From positions 1-36,689 of the forward strand of contig CAIZSE010000075.1 in the NCBI GenBank assembly GCA_903935585.1: a stretch of 36,689 bases of DNA, in the 5' to 3' direction. Both the position numbers and the translations under genes were made by a program. The notes beneath the pieces were generated by a model, which was not told where the DNA came from, made no database searches, and was given only the letters and a program-made list of their open reading frames with translations. Of this stretch, positions 1-8,109 are shown piece by piece. Origin of the DNA: an uncultured Burkholderiales bacterium (lineage in GTDB: Bacteria > Pseudomonadota > Gammaproteobacteria > Burkholderiales > Burkholderiaceae_C). Within the stretch, counting starts at the first letter, position 1. Each line of letters begins with the position of its first letter.

Positions 1-1031
1 CCATGGTCAAAGGCCACCTGCCGGATGTTGTTGCCGTAATCCACCGTGGGAATGCCCATGGCCTGAAAGTCCAGCATGGCTTGCACCTGCGTGGCGCAAC
101 CCTGTGCAGCGGCCGCTGTCAGGGCTGCGTGCTGCGCGGGCTCACGTTGCGCGTTTTTCCATTGCGCCACCGTCCAGCCGGACGGCAGATAGCCATTGAT
201 CAGGTCGTGCGCCGAGGTCTGGTCGGTCACCAGGTCAGGGCGAATGCTGCCTGCCTTGGCGCGCCGCACCAGCTCGGGCAACACGTCGGCGGCGTTGCCC
301 AACAAGGCAATCGAGACCGCTTCTTTGGCTGCGGTGTGGTGCGCGATCATGGCCAGTGCTTCGTCGATGTCTTTGGCCTGCTTGTCGACGTATCGGGTAC
401 GCAAACGGAAATCAATGCTGCTTTGCTGGCATTCGATGTTGAGCGAACAGGCGCCCGCCAGCGTGGCGGCCAGGGGTTGTGCGCCGCCCATGCCACCGAG
501 GCCCGAGGTCAAAATCCAGCGGCCTGCCCAGTCGTTGTTGTAGTGCTGGCGGCCGGCCTCCACAAAGGTCTCGAATGTGCCCTGCACGATGCCCTGGCTG
601 CCGATGTAAATCCAAGAGCCAGCGGTCATCTGCCCATACATGAACAAGCCCTTGCGGTCGAGTTCATTGAAGTGCTCCCAGTTGGCCCATTTGGGCACCA
701 GGTTGGAGTTGGCAATCAGCACGCGCGGTGCATTCGCGTGCGTTTTGAAAACCCCCACCGGCTTGCCCGACTGGATCAGCAAAGACTCGTCTTCGTTCAG
801 ATCTTTCAGTGACGCCAGAATCTGGTCAAAGCACGCCCAATCGCGCGCTGCGCGGCCAATGCCGCCGTACACCACCAGGTGTGTCGGGTTCTCGGCCACC
901 TCGGGGTCGAGGTTGTTTTGCACCATGCGGTAGGCCGCTTCGGTGACCCAGTTCTTGCAGGTTAATTGGGTGCCGCGCGGTGCGCGCACCACACGGGTCG
1001 GGTCCAGGCGGGGATCGTTGAGAGTGCTCAT
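1..1031 (-). CDS. hutU: Urocanate hydratase, N-terminal part (cut by window edge)
   Basis: Catalyses NAD+-dependent hydration of urocanate to imidazolonepropionate, the second step of histidine degradation in the cytoplasm. The start is the ATG at 1031 ([10 protein letters not shown]...), giving 343 codons before the left edge; the family is about 555-570 residues, so roughly 60% is present. Visible hallmarks are [11 protein letters not shown] near the N-terminus, the conserved block [30 protein letters not shown], the glycine-rich [10 protein letters not shown], and DYGNNIRQ close to the edge. It lies 48 bp downstream of hutH on the same strand, as expected for a hut operon; further hut genes (hutI, hutF or hutG) would lie to the left, outside the window. 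Identity is very secure. No promoter is evident between hutH and hutU. Confidence 0.97.
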   Translation of the reverse strand, partial: MSTLNDPRLDPTRVVRAPRGTQLTCKNWVTEAAYRMVQNNLDPEVAENPTHLVVYGGIGRAARDWACFDQILASLKDLNEDESLLIQSGKPVGVFKTHANAPRVLIANSNLVPKWANWEHFNELDRKGLFMYGQMTAGSWIYIGSQGIVQGTFETFVEAGRQHYNNDWAGRWILTSGLGGMGGAQPLAATLAGACSLNIECQQSSIDFRLRTRYVDKQAKDIDEALAMIAHHTAAKEAVSIALLGNAADVLPELVRRAKAGSIRPDLVTDQTSAHDLINGYLPSGWTVAQWKNAQREPAQHAALTAAAAQGCATQVQAMLDFQAMGIPTVDYGNNIRQVAFDH

Positions 1032-1079
1032 GGTGGTGTCCTTGGGGGTGAACATGAAATGGGGTGGGGTCAGGCAGAT

Positions 1080-2618
1080 TCAGCGCAGGCTCGGCAAGCC
1101 GATGCCCGAACAGGTTTGCAGCAGGGCGCCGCTCTGCACCATGCCAATGGCCGCTTGCATGTCGGGCTGAATGTGCCGGTCGTCTTCCAGGTGGGCAACC
1201 TGCGCTCGCAACAAAGCCACGGCTGCGGCCAGGGGCGAACTGGTCTGCAATGGCGCATGAAAGTCACAGCCCTGGGCCGCGGCCATCCACTCGATGCCGA
1301 TCACGGCCATGGCGTTGTCTGCCATGGGCAGCAGGCGACGAGCGCCGTGCGCGGCCATCGACACATGGTCTTCCTGGTTGGCCGATGTGGGGATCGAGTC
1401 GACACTGGCGGGGTAAGCGCGTTGCTTGTTCTCGGACACCAGCGCAGCGGCCGTGACCTGCGGAATCATGAAGCCCGAATTCAGGCCCGGCTTGGGCGTG
1501 AGAAAGGCGGGCAGACCCGACAGCGCAGGGTCGACCAGCATGGCGATGCGGCGCTCGGCCAAAGAGCCGATTTCGCAAATGGCCATGGCAATCATGTCGG
1601 CGGCAAAGGCCACCGGCTCGGCGTGGAAGTTGCCCCCCGACAAAGCCTCATCGGTGTCACTGAAAATCAACGGGTTGTCCGACACACCGTTGGCCTCGGT
1701 CTCCAGCAACTGGGCGGCGTTGTGCAACACATCGAAGCAGGCCCCCATGACTTGTGGCTGGCAACGCAGGCAATAGGGGTCTTGCACCCGCTCGTCGCCT
1801 TGCAGGTGCGAGGCGCGAATGGCGCTGCCAGTGAGCAGCTGGCGCAAAGCCTCTGCGGTGACGATCTGGCCACGGTGCTTGCGCAAGCGATGGATGCGGG
1901 CGTCAAAGGGCGCATCCGACCCCTTGGCCGCATCGGTGGCCAAAGCACCGGTGAGCAGCGCCGACTGGAACAGGCGCTCGGCTTCAAACAAACCGGCCAA
2001 GGCGTTGGCGGTGGAAAACTGCGTGCCATTGAGCAAGGCCAAGCCTTCTTTCGGGCCCAGGGTTACTGGCGCCAAGCCCACGCTGGCCAGCGCCTGCAGG
2101 GCAGGCAATCGGCCCTGGGGGGTGTCGGCATCGCCAACACCGATCATCACCGCCGTCATGTGGGCCAGTGGTGCCAGATCACCCGAAGCCCCGACCGAGC
2201 CTTGGCCCGGCACCACAGGGATGATGCCCGTGGCCAACATGGCTTCCAGCAAAGCCAAGGTGGCCGGGCGAATGCCCGATGCGCCTTGTGCCAAGCTGGC
2301 GATTTTCAGGGCCATCATCAGGCGGGTAATGGGCACTGGCGTGGCCTCGCCCACGCCTGCGGCATGCGACAGCACGATGTTGCGCTGGAGGGTTTCCAGG
2401 TCTTGTGCCGGAATGCGCACACTGGCCAATTTGCCAAAGCCGGTGTTGATGCCGTACACCGGCTCGCCCTTGGCCACGATGCGGGCCACGGCATCGGCAC
2501 TGGCTTGCACACCAGCAGCGCAAGCCGAGTCCAGCTTGGGTGTGGCCCCCCGGTAAATGGCGCACCAGTCGGCCAAGCTCACCTGGCCGGACACGAGTTT
2601 CAAAATGGCATCGGGCAT
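1080..2618 (-). CDS. hutH: Histidine ammonia-lyase
   Basis: Deaminates L-histidine to trans-urocanate, the first step of histidine catabolism. From the ATG at 2618 ([10 protein letters not shown]) the protein has 512 residues, matching the family's 505-515. The open frame extends upstream to 2762, but that extension overlaps hutC and lacks family character, so I reject it. The MIO prosthetic group would form from Ala144-Ser145-Gly146 inside [25 protein letters not shown] carries the catalytic tyrosine (Tyr55), and [15 protein letters not shown] and [13 protein letters not shown] are also typical. It begins 49 bp after the hutC stop; the ribosome site is weak, which fits translation within a polycistronic message. 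Identity is very secure. Confidence 0.97.
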   Translation of the reverse strand: MPDAILKLVSGQVSLADWCAIYRGATPKLDSACAAGVQASADAVARIVAKGEPVYGINTGFGKLASVRIPAQDLETLQRNIVLSHAAGVGEATPVPITRLMMALKIASLAQGASGIRPATLALLEAMLATGIIPVVPGQGSVGASGDLAPLAHMTAVMIGVGDADTPQGRLPALQALASVGLAPVTLGPKEGLALLNGTQFSTANALAGLFEAERLFQSALLTGALATDAAKGSDAPFDARIHRLRKHRGQIVTAEALRQLLTGSAIRASHLQGDERVQDPYCLRCQPQVMGACFDVLHNAAQLLETEANGVSDNPLIFSDTDEALSGGNFHAEPVAFAADMIAMAICEIGSLAERRIAMLVDPALSGLPAFLTPKPGLNSGFMIPQVTAAALVSENKQRAYPASVDSIPTSANQEDHVSMAAHGARRLLPMADNAMAVIGIEWMAAAQGCDFHAPLQTSSPLAAAVALLRAQVAHLEDDRHIQPDMQAAIGMVQSGALLQTCSGIGLPSLR

Positions 2619-2667
2619 ATCAAGGGTCTGCAGTTCAATAAAGGGCTGGGCGAAAGATGCCGTGGAT

Positions 2668-3459
2668 TCAAGTGGCCACCGGGTTGCCACTGGCGCTGTA
2701 GCGGCTGCCCAGGCGGTAGCGACTGGCCGGATGCAAGCAACGCACCAGCGTGACCGGGACACCTTTTGTCCAGGTGCGGCGGGTCAGCAGCAAGCAGGGT
2801 TCGGCCGGGTCCATCTGCAGGCGCACGGCCTGCTCGGCCGTGGGCAAGACGGCATCGACCACGTGTTCAATTTCATCAAAAGGCACGGTGCGCACCAAAA
2901 ACTCGGAGGGCTGCTGTTGACTGAAGTCTTGCTGCGCAAAATCAGGCACCACGTTCGGGTTCACATAGCGGTCTTCGAGTTGAATGGGCAAGCCATCCTC
3001 GAGGTGCACGCACACCGAATGGAACACCGACTCGCCCGTGCGCACCGCCAGAGCGGCCGCCACTTCAAGGGTGGCAGAAACACGTTCAACCATGAGCATG
3101 GTGCAAGCGTAATCGTGGCCACGTTGGCGAATTTCAACCGCCAGGTTGACGATCTGAAGCAAGGTGGACTGTGGTTTTTGTTCGGCCACAAAACTGCCGA
3201 CGCCCGCCACACGCACGATGCGCCCTTGCGCCACCAGTTCACGCAAGGCCCGGTTGACCGTCATGCGCGAGATGCCGAATTGGGCCACCAGTTCGTGCTC
3301 GGTGGGCAAGCGCTCTCCGGCTCGCCAAAACCCATCCTGGATCTTGCCGGCGATGTGGTCCTTGACCTGCTGGAACAAGGCCACATCACCCGCGGCAACA
3401 CGCGTCACCTTGTCCACGCGGGTTTTAACGGCAGCGACCGGCGAGGCAGAACGTGTCAT
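2668..3459 (-). CDS. hutC: Histidine-utilisation repressor HutC (GntR family)
   Basis: GntR/HutC-family repressor of 263 residues. Residues about 25-90 form the winged helix-turn-helix ([42 protein letters not shown] read in parts). Residues about 110-250 form the UTRA effector domain, which in HutC binds urocanate. The ATG at 3459 is preceded in frame by a GTG at 3462; either could be used. It starts only a few bases after the ATPase gene's stop and is followed by hutH, so it is cotranscribed and would autoregulate the operon. Two copies of a candidate operator lie about 2.7 kb upstream at the operon head (6145-6154 and 6276-6285). The HutC call rests on both domain type and neighbourhood; the same fold also serves other ligands. 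Confidence 0.92.
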   Translation of the reverse strand: MTRSASPVAAVKTRVDKVTRVAAGDVALFQQVKDHIAGKIQDGFWRAGERLPTEHELVAQFGISRMTVNRALRELVAQGRIVRVAGVGSFVAEQKPQSTLLQIVNLAVEIRQRGHDYACTMLMVERVSATLEVAAALAVRTGESVFHSVCVHLEDGLPIQLEDRYVNPNVVPDFAQQDFSQQQPSEFLVRTVPFDEIEHVVDAVLPTAEQAVRLQMDPAEPCLLLTRRTWTKGVPVTLVRCLHPASRYRLGSRYSASGNPVAT

Positions 3460-3464
3460 CACAA

Positions 3465-4247
3465 TCAGTGGCGATCCGACGCCATGGCTTCGGCGCGGAT
3501 TTCTTCGGTCAATTGCGCCTTCAGGGCCATGAACTCGGGCGAGGTCTTGATCGTGTAGTGCCTGGGGTGTGGAAAGTCCACTGCCAGCTCGGTTTTGATG
3601 CGACCCGGGCGCGCGCTGAACACAGCCACTCGGTTGGCCATGAAGATGGCTTCGTCGATGTCGTGCGTGACGAACAACACTGTTTTTTGTGCCGACTCCC
3701 AGATGCCCAAAAGCAACTCTTGCATCAACACGCGGGTCTGGTTGTCGAGCGCCCCAAAGGGTTCGTCGAGCAGCAGGATTTTGGGGTCGTTGGCAAGCGC
3801 CCGGGCAATCGCCGTGCGTTGCTGCATGCCGCCAGACAACTGCTTGGGAAAGTGCTGCTCGAAACCGCGCAGCCCGACTTTGGCGATGAAGTAATCGGCG
3901 CGCTCTTTTTGCGCTTGCTCGGGCATGCCACGCTCTCGCAGACCAAAGCGGATGTTCTGCTCAATCGTGAGCCAGGGAAACAGGGTGTAACTCTGGAACA
4001 CCATGCCCCGATCGGCACCCGGGCCTTGCACTTTGGCGCCATCCAGCAAGACCTGCCCAGTGGTGGGCTGGTCCAACCCCGCGACAATGCGCAGCAAGGT
4101 GGACTTGCCACAACCCGACGGGCCCAGAATGGTGACGAAATCGTTTTCACGTACTTCAAAATTCACCGGCGTCAGGGCTTGTGTTGCTTGCCCTTTGGGT
4201 GAAGTGAAGACGCGTGAAACGTCTTGAATGGACAGTTGGCTGCTCAC
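3465..4247 (-). CDS. ABC transporter ATP-binding protein (nitrate/sulfonate/taurine type)
   Basis: Cytoplasmic ATPase of 260 residues energising the importer encoded with the two preceding genes. Walker A is GPSGCGKST (residues 42-50), the Q-loop follows FQSYTLFPW, the signature is LSGGMQQR (137-144), Walker B is ILLLDEPFGALD (157-168), and the switch histidine lies in LFVTHDIDEA. The family pattern is SsuB/TauB/NrtD rather than the PAAT or quaternary-amine type. The start codon is GTG at 4247 and overlaps the permease stop by four bases (GTGA), indicating translational coupling. Position directly upstream of hutC-hutH-hutU implies import of histidine, urocanate or a related imidazole compound; this is inferred from context only. 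Confidence 0.93.
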   Translation of the reverse strand: MSSQLSIQDVSRVFTSPKGQATQALTPVNFEVRENDFVTILGPSGCGKSTLLRIVAGLDQPTTGQVLLDGAKVQGPGADRGMVFQSYTLFPWLTIEQNIRFGLRERGMPEQAQKERADYFIAKVGLRGFEQHFPKQLSGGMQQRTAIARALANDPKILLLDEPFGALDNQTRVLMQELLLGIWESAQKTVLFVTHDIDEAIFMANRVAVFSARPGRIKTELAVDFPHPRHYTIKTSPEFMALKAQLTEEIRAEAMASDRH

Positions 4248-5077
4248 AGAGAACTCCAGGCAAACAGGCGGCGGTTGAAGGCCTTGAAGGCCAGGTCGGA
4301 GACCAGGCCAATCAGGCCGATCACGATGATGCCGAAGATGATCTGGCCGGTGTTCAACAAGGCCTGGCTGTCGGTGATCATGTGGCCAATGCCCGACGAC
4401 GAGCCGATCAACTCGGCCACGATCACATAGGTCCAGGCCCAGCCCAAGACCAGCCGCAAGATTTCGGCGATCTCTGGTGCCGCGCCCGGAATGAGCACGC
4501 GCTTGACGATGCCCGCAGGGTTGGCGCCCAGTGTGTAAGCCGCTTCGACCAGATCACGTCGGGCTGCGCCCACGCAGACCGCCACCATCAAAACGATCTG
4601 GAAAACCGAACCGATGAAGATCACCAGCACCTTTTGCAACTCGCCAATGCCGGCCCACAAAATCAGCAGGGGAATGAAAGCCGAGGCAGGCAGGTAGCGG
4701 CAAAAAGACACGAAGGGTTCGAGAAAAGCTTCGACCCCTTTGTGCGCCCCCATGGCGATACCCAGTGGCACCGCGACGAGGGTTGCCAAAATAAAGCCCG
4801 CCAGCACACGCCAGATGGTCATGGCGATGTCGTGGCTGAAGTTGAACTCGGTGAACAAGAGCAGTGCCTCTTGCACCATGGTCACCGGGCTGGCCAAAAA
4901 GGTGGGCGAGACGTACCCCCCCAGCGTGAAGAACGCCCAGACGCCAAAAAACAAAATGAAAAACCCGATGCCCAACAGCCACCGCGACTGCGCACGCACC
5001 GGCTCCAGAGGAGCCAGTGCCCGACGACGCGGCCGCAATGCCTTGCCAGGACCTGAAGTCGGATGCGCGCTTGTCAT
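4244..5077 (-). CDS. ABC transporter permease (nitrate/sulfonate/taurine type)
   Basis: Inner-membrane permease of about 277 residues with some six hydrophobic segments, beginning with LGIGFFILFFGVWAFF near the N-terminus. The cytoplasmic EAA loop that contacts the ATPase is visible as EAAYTLGANPAGIVKRVLIPGAAP. I place the start at the ATG at 5077, four bases after the binding-protein stop; the open frame continues to a TTG at 5104, which would overlap the binding protein and is less likely. The gene is sandwiched between the binding protein and ATPase, overlapping the latter by four bases. The substrate is unknown, but operon position points to histidine or urocanate. Confidence 0.92.
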   Translation of the reverse strand: MTSAHPTSGPGKALRPRRRALAPLEPVRAQSRWLLGIGFFILFFGVWAFFTLGGYVSPTFLASPVTMVQEALLLFTEFNFSHDIAMTIWRVLAGFILATLVAVPLGIAMGAHKGVEAFLEPFVSFCRYLPASAFIPLLILWAGIGELQKVLVIFIGSVFQIVLMVAVCVGAARRDLVEAAYTLGANPAGIVKRVLIPGAAPEIAEILRLVLGWAWTYVIVAELIGSSSGIGHMITDSQALLNTGQIIFGIIVIGLIGLVSDLAFKAFNRRLFAWSSL

Positions 5078-5081
5078 CGGT

Positions 5082-6047
5082 TTACTTGATGAAGCTGGTG
5101 TCAAGCATCACCGCGAAATCGGTGGGTGCTTTGCGGATCACGCCGGCTTCCAGCAAGATGGCCGAAGCGTCCTTCATGAAGGCTTGCAGTTCGCCAGCAA
5201 AAAACTTCTGGTTGGCCGCTTTGTCTTGCCAACGCAAAAAAGCCGACGACTTGGCAAAGGCCTCGCCGGTTTGCTTGACCGCTGCACCCATGATTTCGTT
5301 CGACTTGGCAGGATCGGTCTTGAGCAGCTCCAGCGCATCAAAATACGCATTGGCCAGACCTTGTGCGGCCTTGGGGTTGGCCTTGAGCCATTCGGGCGAG
5401 CAGCCCACAGTGTCCATGACCATGGGGTAGTCGAGCGTGGTGGCCAAAATCTTGCCCGCTTGCGGGTTGCTGCGCACGGTGGACAAATAAGGCTCGTAGG
5501 TCATGGCCGCATCAATTTGACCTGCCACAAACGACTGGGCTGCAGCCTGCGGTGACAGCGTGGTGAGCTTGACGTCCTTCATGCTCATGCCGTTTTTGCT
5601 CAGCATCCAGGCCAGGCCAAAGAAGGGGGCGGTGCCCGGTGCGTCCACGCCAATGGTCTTGCCCTTGAGATCGGCAAAGTTGTTGATGTTGCCGCGCACA
5701 GCAATGCCGTCTGCGCCAAAGGATTTGTCCAGCTGGAAGATTTGCACAATCGGCACGCCATTGGTGTTCCAGGCGACATGGGTTTCCACGGTGGTGGCAG
5801 CGCACTGGATCGCGTTGGAGGCCAGCGCCAGGTGACGGTCTTTCTGGGGAATCATCTTCAGATCAACCTGCAGCCCGTGTTTTTTGAACAGACCGGCCTT
5901 GTCGGCCAGGGTCAGAGGGGCAAAACCGGTCCAACCCGACATGCCCAGGGCCAGCTTGACCTCTTGGGCTTGTGCCTGGAATGCCATGGTGGCGGTGAGG
6001 GCACCGACCAGCATCAACGATGCCAGTTTGACGTTTGACTTGCGCAT
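5082..6047 (-). CDS. ABC transporter substrate-binding protein (NMT1/THI5-like) of the hut operon
   Basis: Periplasmic binding protein of 321 residues. The start at 6047 (MRKSNVKLASLM) is fixed by an AGGAG ribosome site eight bases upstream and by a clear signal peptide: basic N-terminus, hydrophobic LASLMLVGALTATMAF, cleavage after QAQAQ. The mature part reads VKLALGMSGWTGFAPLTLA, then AGLFKKHGLQVDL, the pattern of NMT1/SsuA-like proteins that bind small aromatic or sulfonated ligands. It is the first gene of the hut operon, directly downstream of the promoter and two operators. Linking a TauT/NitT-family importer to hut, rather than HutT permease or the HutXWV-type ABC system, is less usual; the ligand (histidine, urocanate or another imidazole) is inferred. 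Confidence 0.9.
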   Translation of the reverse strand: MRKSNVKLASLMLVGALTATMAFQAQAQEVKLALGMSGWTGFAPLTLADKAGLFKKHGLQVDLKMIPQKDRHLALASNAIQCAATTVETHVAWNTNGVPIVQIFQLDKSFGADGIAVRGNINNFADLKGKTIGVDAPGTAPFFGLAWMLSKNGMSMKDVKLTTLSPQAAAQSFVAGQIDAAMTYEPYLSTVRSNPQAGKILATTLDYPMVMDTVGCSPEWLKANPKAAQGLANAYFDALELLKTDPAKSNEIMGAAVKQTGEAFAKSSAFLRWQDKAANQKFFAGELQAFMKDASAILLEAGVIRKAPTDFAVMLDTSFIK

Positions 6048-6144
6048 GAATGAACTCCTGTGTGTTGAACAAGCCCACACCTTCAGCAGCCAGAGGCGGC
6101 GCTCAAAGGCGGGTGCAAAAGCATCGTCAAAATTCTGTTTTTGC

Positions 6145-6154
6145 TGTCTATACA
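6145..6154. promoter_or_regulatory. Candidate HutC operator, proximal copy
   Basis: TGTCTATACA, an imperfect palindrome of the form TGTNTANACA, lies about 100 bp upstream of the first hut gene. The same 16-base string TTGCTGTCTATACAAA (6141-6156) recurs exactly at 6272-6287. GntR/HutC-family repressors bind short palindromes with TGT/ACA ends; from memory the Pseudomonas HutC site is TGTA-N2-TACA. Assignment to HutC is inferred from the duplication and position. Confidence 0.7.
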
Positions 6155-6275
6155 AAATTGGACAATGAGAAAACAGCCGCCAAGCCCAGGAGACAACATC
6201 TCCCCCAAAACGCTCAACAGCCCCTGAATGATAGCGCTTGCAAGCCCAAAAGCACGGGGAGTTACACCATCTTGC

Positions 6276-6285
6276 TGTCTATACA
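6276..6285. promoter_or_regulatory. Candidate HutC operator, distal copy at the transcription start
   Basis: Second exact copy of TGTCTATACA, 131 bp from the first. On the minus strand it lies about 8-17 bases downstream of the predicted -10 hexamer (6293-6298), so a bound repressor would cover the start site. The 131 bp centre-to-centre distance would allow looping between bound dimers, but nothing here proves that. Confidence 0.72.
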
Positions 6286-6292
6286 AATAGGT

Positions 6293-6319
6293 GTTATATG
6301 CAGCGACAACTCATGTCAA
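6293..6319 (-). promoter_or_regulatory. Predicted promoter of the hut transport/catabolic operon
   Basis: On the minus strand a perfect TTGACA (6314-6319) is followed after a short 15-bp spacer by TATAAC (6293-6298). Transcription would start near 6286 and leave a leader of about 240 nt before the binding-protein ATG at 6047. The rest of 6048-6356, a stretch of about 300 bases without a gene, holds the two operators and no other clear structure. The short spacer lowers certainty. Confidence 0.5.
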
Positions 6320-6356
6320 TGCGTGTCGTCGCCCTGGCGTGAAGCCGGTCTCTAAG

Positions 6357-7961
6357 TCAACGGTCTGACGCTTGCGCCCGGATCAAATCGGCCGCTTTCT
6401 CGGCCAACATGATGGTCGGTGCGTTGGTGTTGCCACTGACGATGCGGGGCATGACCGAGGCGTCCACCACGCGCAGACCCTGCACACCACGCACACGCAA
6501 TTGCGCATCCACCACGGCCATGGCGTCTTGCCCCATGCGGCAAGTGCCCACCGGGTGGTAAACGGTGTCGGCGTTCCGGCGAATCCATTGCGCCAGCTGG
6601 GCATCGGTCTGCGCCCCGGCAGAGCTGGCCACTTCGCTGCCATGTGCACTGAGGGCCGGCGAAGCCATGATGCGCCTTGCCTGGCGAACGCCCGCCAGCA
6701 TGTGCACCATGTCGTTGGCATGGGTCAAAAACTTCGGGTCAATCAGCGGCGATGCGTTGGCATCGGTGCTGGCCAGGCGCACCGTGCCCCGACTTTGCGG
6801 CTGGAGCAAGCACACATGCAACGAATAGCCATGTCCCCAGGACGGTGTGCGCCCATGGTTGACCAGTTTGGCCACCACAAAATGCAACTGAATGTCGGCT
6901 TGGGTCAGGTCGGGTGCGCTCTTCAAGAAACCCCCGGCCTCCGCAAAGTTGGTGGTCAGCAAGCCCTTGCGATGTTGCCGCCAGTGCCACAAGCCCTGCA
7001 GCAATTTCAAGCTGCCCAGGGCGGAAACACCAAACAACTCGGTGCTCGGCACATCGGCCACCAGCACCACATCGGGGTGGTCGTGCAGGTTTTCACCCAC
7101 GCCGGGCAAATCGCGTTGTGTGGCAATGCCCATGGCCTGCAGGTGAGCGCCCGGGCCAATGCCCGATCGCAACAGCAAGGCGGGTGACTGGAATGCCCCT
7201 GCACTCAGGATGATCTCGCGCCGTGCCGTCAAAGTCAGTGTCTTTCCGGCTTGTTGCACTTGCACCTGCCGGGCCACGCCGCTTTGCAGCAGGACGCGCT
7301 GCGCGGTCACACCGGTCATCACCTGCAGATTGGGGCGCTTGATGTTGGGCGTGAGATAAGCCTTGGCGGCGCTGAAACGCTCACCGTTTTTGTGCGTGAC
7401 CTGGTAAAGCCCCACACCCTCTTGCCCGGCCCCGTTGAAGTCGGGGTTGTGTGCAAAACCCGCTTGCACACCGGCTTCCACAAAACGTTTTGAAAACACA
7501 TTCGGACTTTGCAAATCGGCCACATTGAGCGGGCCGTTCTGGCCATGCCATTCATCGCGCAAGCTTTCGTTGTGCTCGGCCTTGCGAAAGTAGGGCAATA
7601 CATCGGACCAGGCCCAGCCCGGGTTGCCCATGGCGGCCCATTGGTCGTAGTCTGCTGGCTGACCCCGCATGTAGATCATGGCGTTGGTCGAACTGGAGCC
7701 GCCCAGGGTGCGGCCTCTGGGCTGATAACCTTTGCGCCCCAACAGGCCCACTTGCGGCACGGTTTCAAGGGGCTGCGAAACACTGTTGAGCAAGGGCATG
7801 GCCGCCATGCCCGCCGGGCAGTGGATGAGCGGGCTGGTGTCGGGTGGCCCGGCCTCCAGCAGGGCCACTTGCACCGAAGGGTCTTCAGTCAGACGGGCCG
7901 CCAACACACAACCGGCCGAACCTGCACCGACCACGATGTAGTCAAATTCCATGTTGCTCAT
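6357..7961 (-). CDS. GMC-family FAD oxidoreductase (choline dehydrogenase-like)
   Basis: Flavoprotein alcohol dehydrogenase/oxidase of 534 residues. FDYIVVGAGSAGCVLAARL at the N-terminus is the FAD-binding dinucleotide motif followed by LLEAGPPD. RGRTLGGSSSTNAMIYMRG is GMC signature 1 and GAFQSPALLLRSGIGP signature 2. The active-site His sits in YHPVGTCRMG and the Asn in SGNTNAPTIMLAEKA near the C-terminus. I use the ATG at 7961 (MSNMEFDY); in-frame codons upstream to 8000 add a basic non-family tail. It ends just before the hut promoter and follows the ATP-grasp-like gene after about 150 bp. Substrate is unknown; BetA is one member of the family but there are no betaine genes here. A paralogue lies at 22520-24118. 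Confidence 0.93.
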   Translation of the reverse strand: MSNMEFDYIVVGAGSAGCVLAARLTEDPSVQVALLEAGPPDTSPLIHCPAGMAAMPLLNSVSQPLETVPQVGLLGRKGYQPRGRTLGGSSSTNAMIYMRGQPADYDQWAAMGNPGWAWSDVLPYFRKAEHNESLRDEWHGQNGPLNVADLQSPNVFSKRFVEAGVQAGFAHNPDFNGAGQEGVGLYQVTHKNGERFSAAKAYLTPNIKRPNLQVMTGVTAQRVLLQSGVARQVQVQQAGKTLTLTARREIILSAGAFQSPALLLRSGIGPGAHLQAMGIATQRDLPGVGENLHDHPDVVLVADVPSTELFGVSALGSLKLLQGLWHWRQHRKGLLTTNFAEAGGFLKSAPDLTQADIQLHFVVAKLVNHGRTPSWGHGYSLHVCLLQPQSRGTVRLASTDANASPLIDPKFLTHANDMVHMLAGVRQARRIMASPALSAHGSEVASSAGAQTDAQLAQWIRRNADTVYHPVGTCRMGQDAMAVVDAQLRVRGVQGLRVVDASVMPRIVSGNTNAPTIMLAEKAADLIRAQASDR

Positions 7962-8063
7962 CTCTGTCTTTCGTCGACTTTTATGTCTTTTTGTCATCAC
8001 AAAAATGTGAATAACCTTCCTTTTTAGCTCTTTTTAAGACAATTCTTTACCGGGTTTCCACGG

Positions 8064-8094
8064 GGGCTGCCATCAAGCTGCAGCCCTGAAGGGC
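8064..8094 (-). terminator. Overlapping hairpins after the ATP-grasp-like gene
   Basis: Two alternative stems are visible: GGGCTGC (8064-8070) with GCAGCCC (8080-8086), and GCCC-TGAA-GGGC (8083-8094). They lie 16 or more bases beyond the minus-strand stop at 8110. There is no T-tract on the minus strand, so this is at best a weak terminator or an mRNA-end stabilising hairpin. Confidence 0.35.
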
Positions 8095-8109
8095 CCCGTC
8101 TTCTACCGG

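Noticed and set aside
966-2753. A 595-codon open frame on the plus strand opposite hutH and hutC
   Set aside because: It is a mirror of codon bias in the real minus-strand genes; it has no family motif and its residues are dominated by Gly, Gln, His and Arg.
6357-7961. The first GMC gene as betA (choline dehydrogenase)
   Set aside because: No betB, betI or choline transporter is nearby and GMC substrate cannot be read from these motifs.
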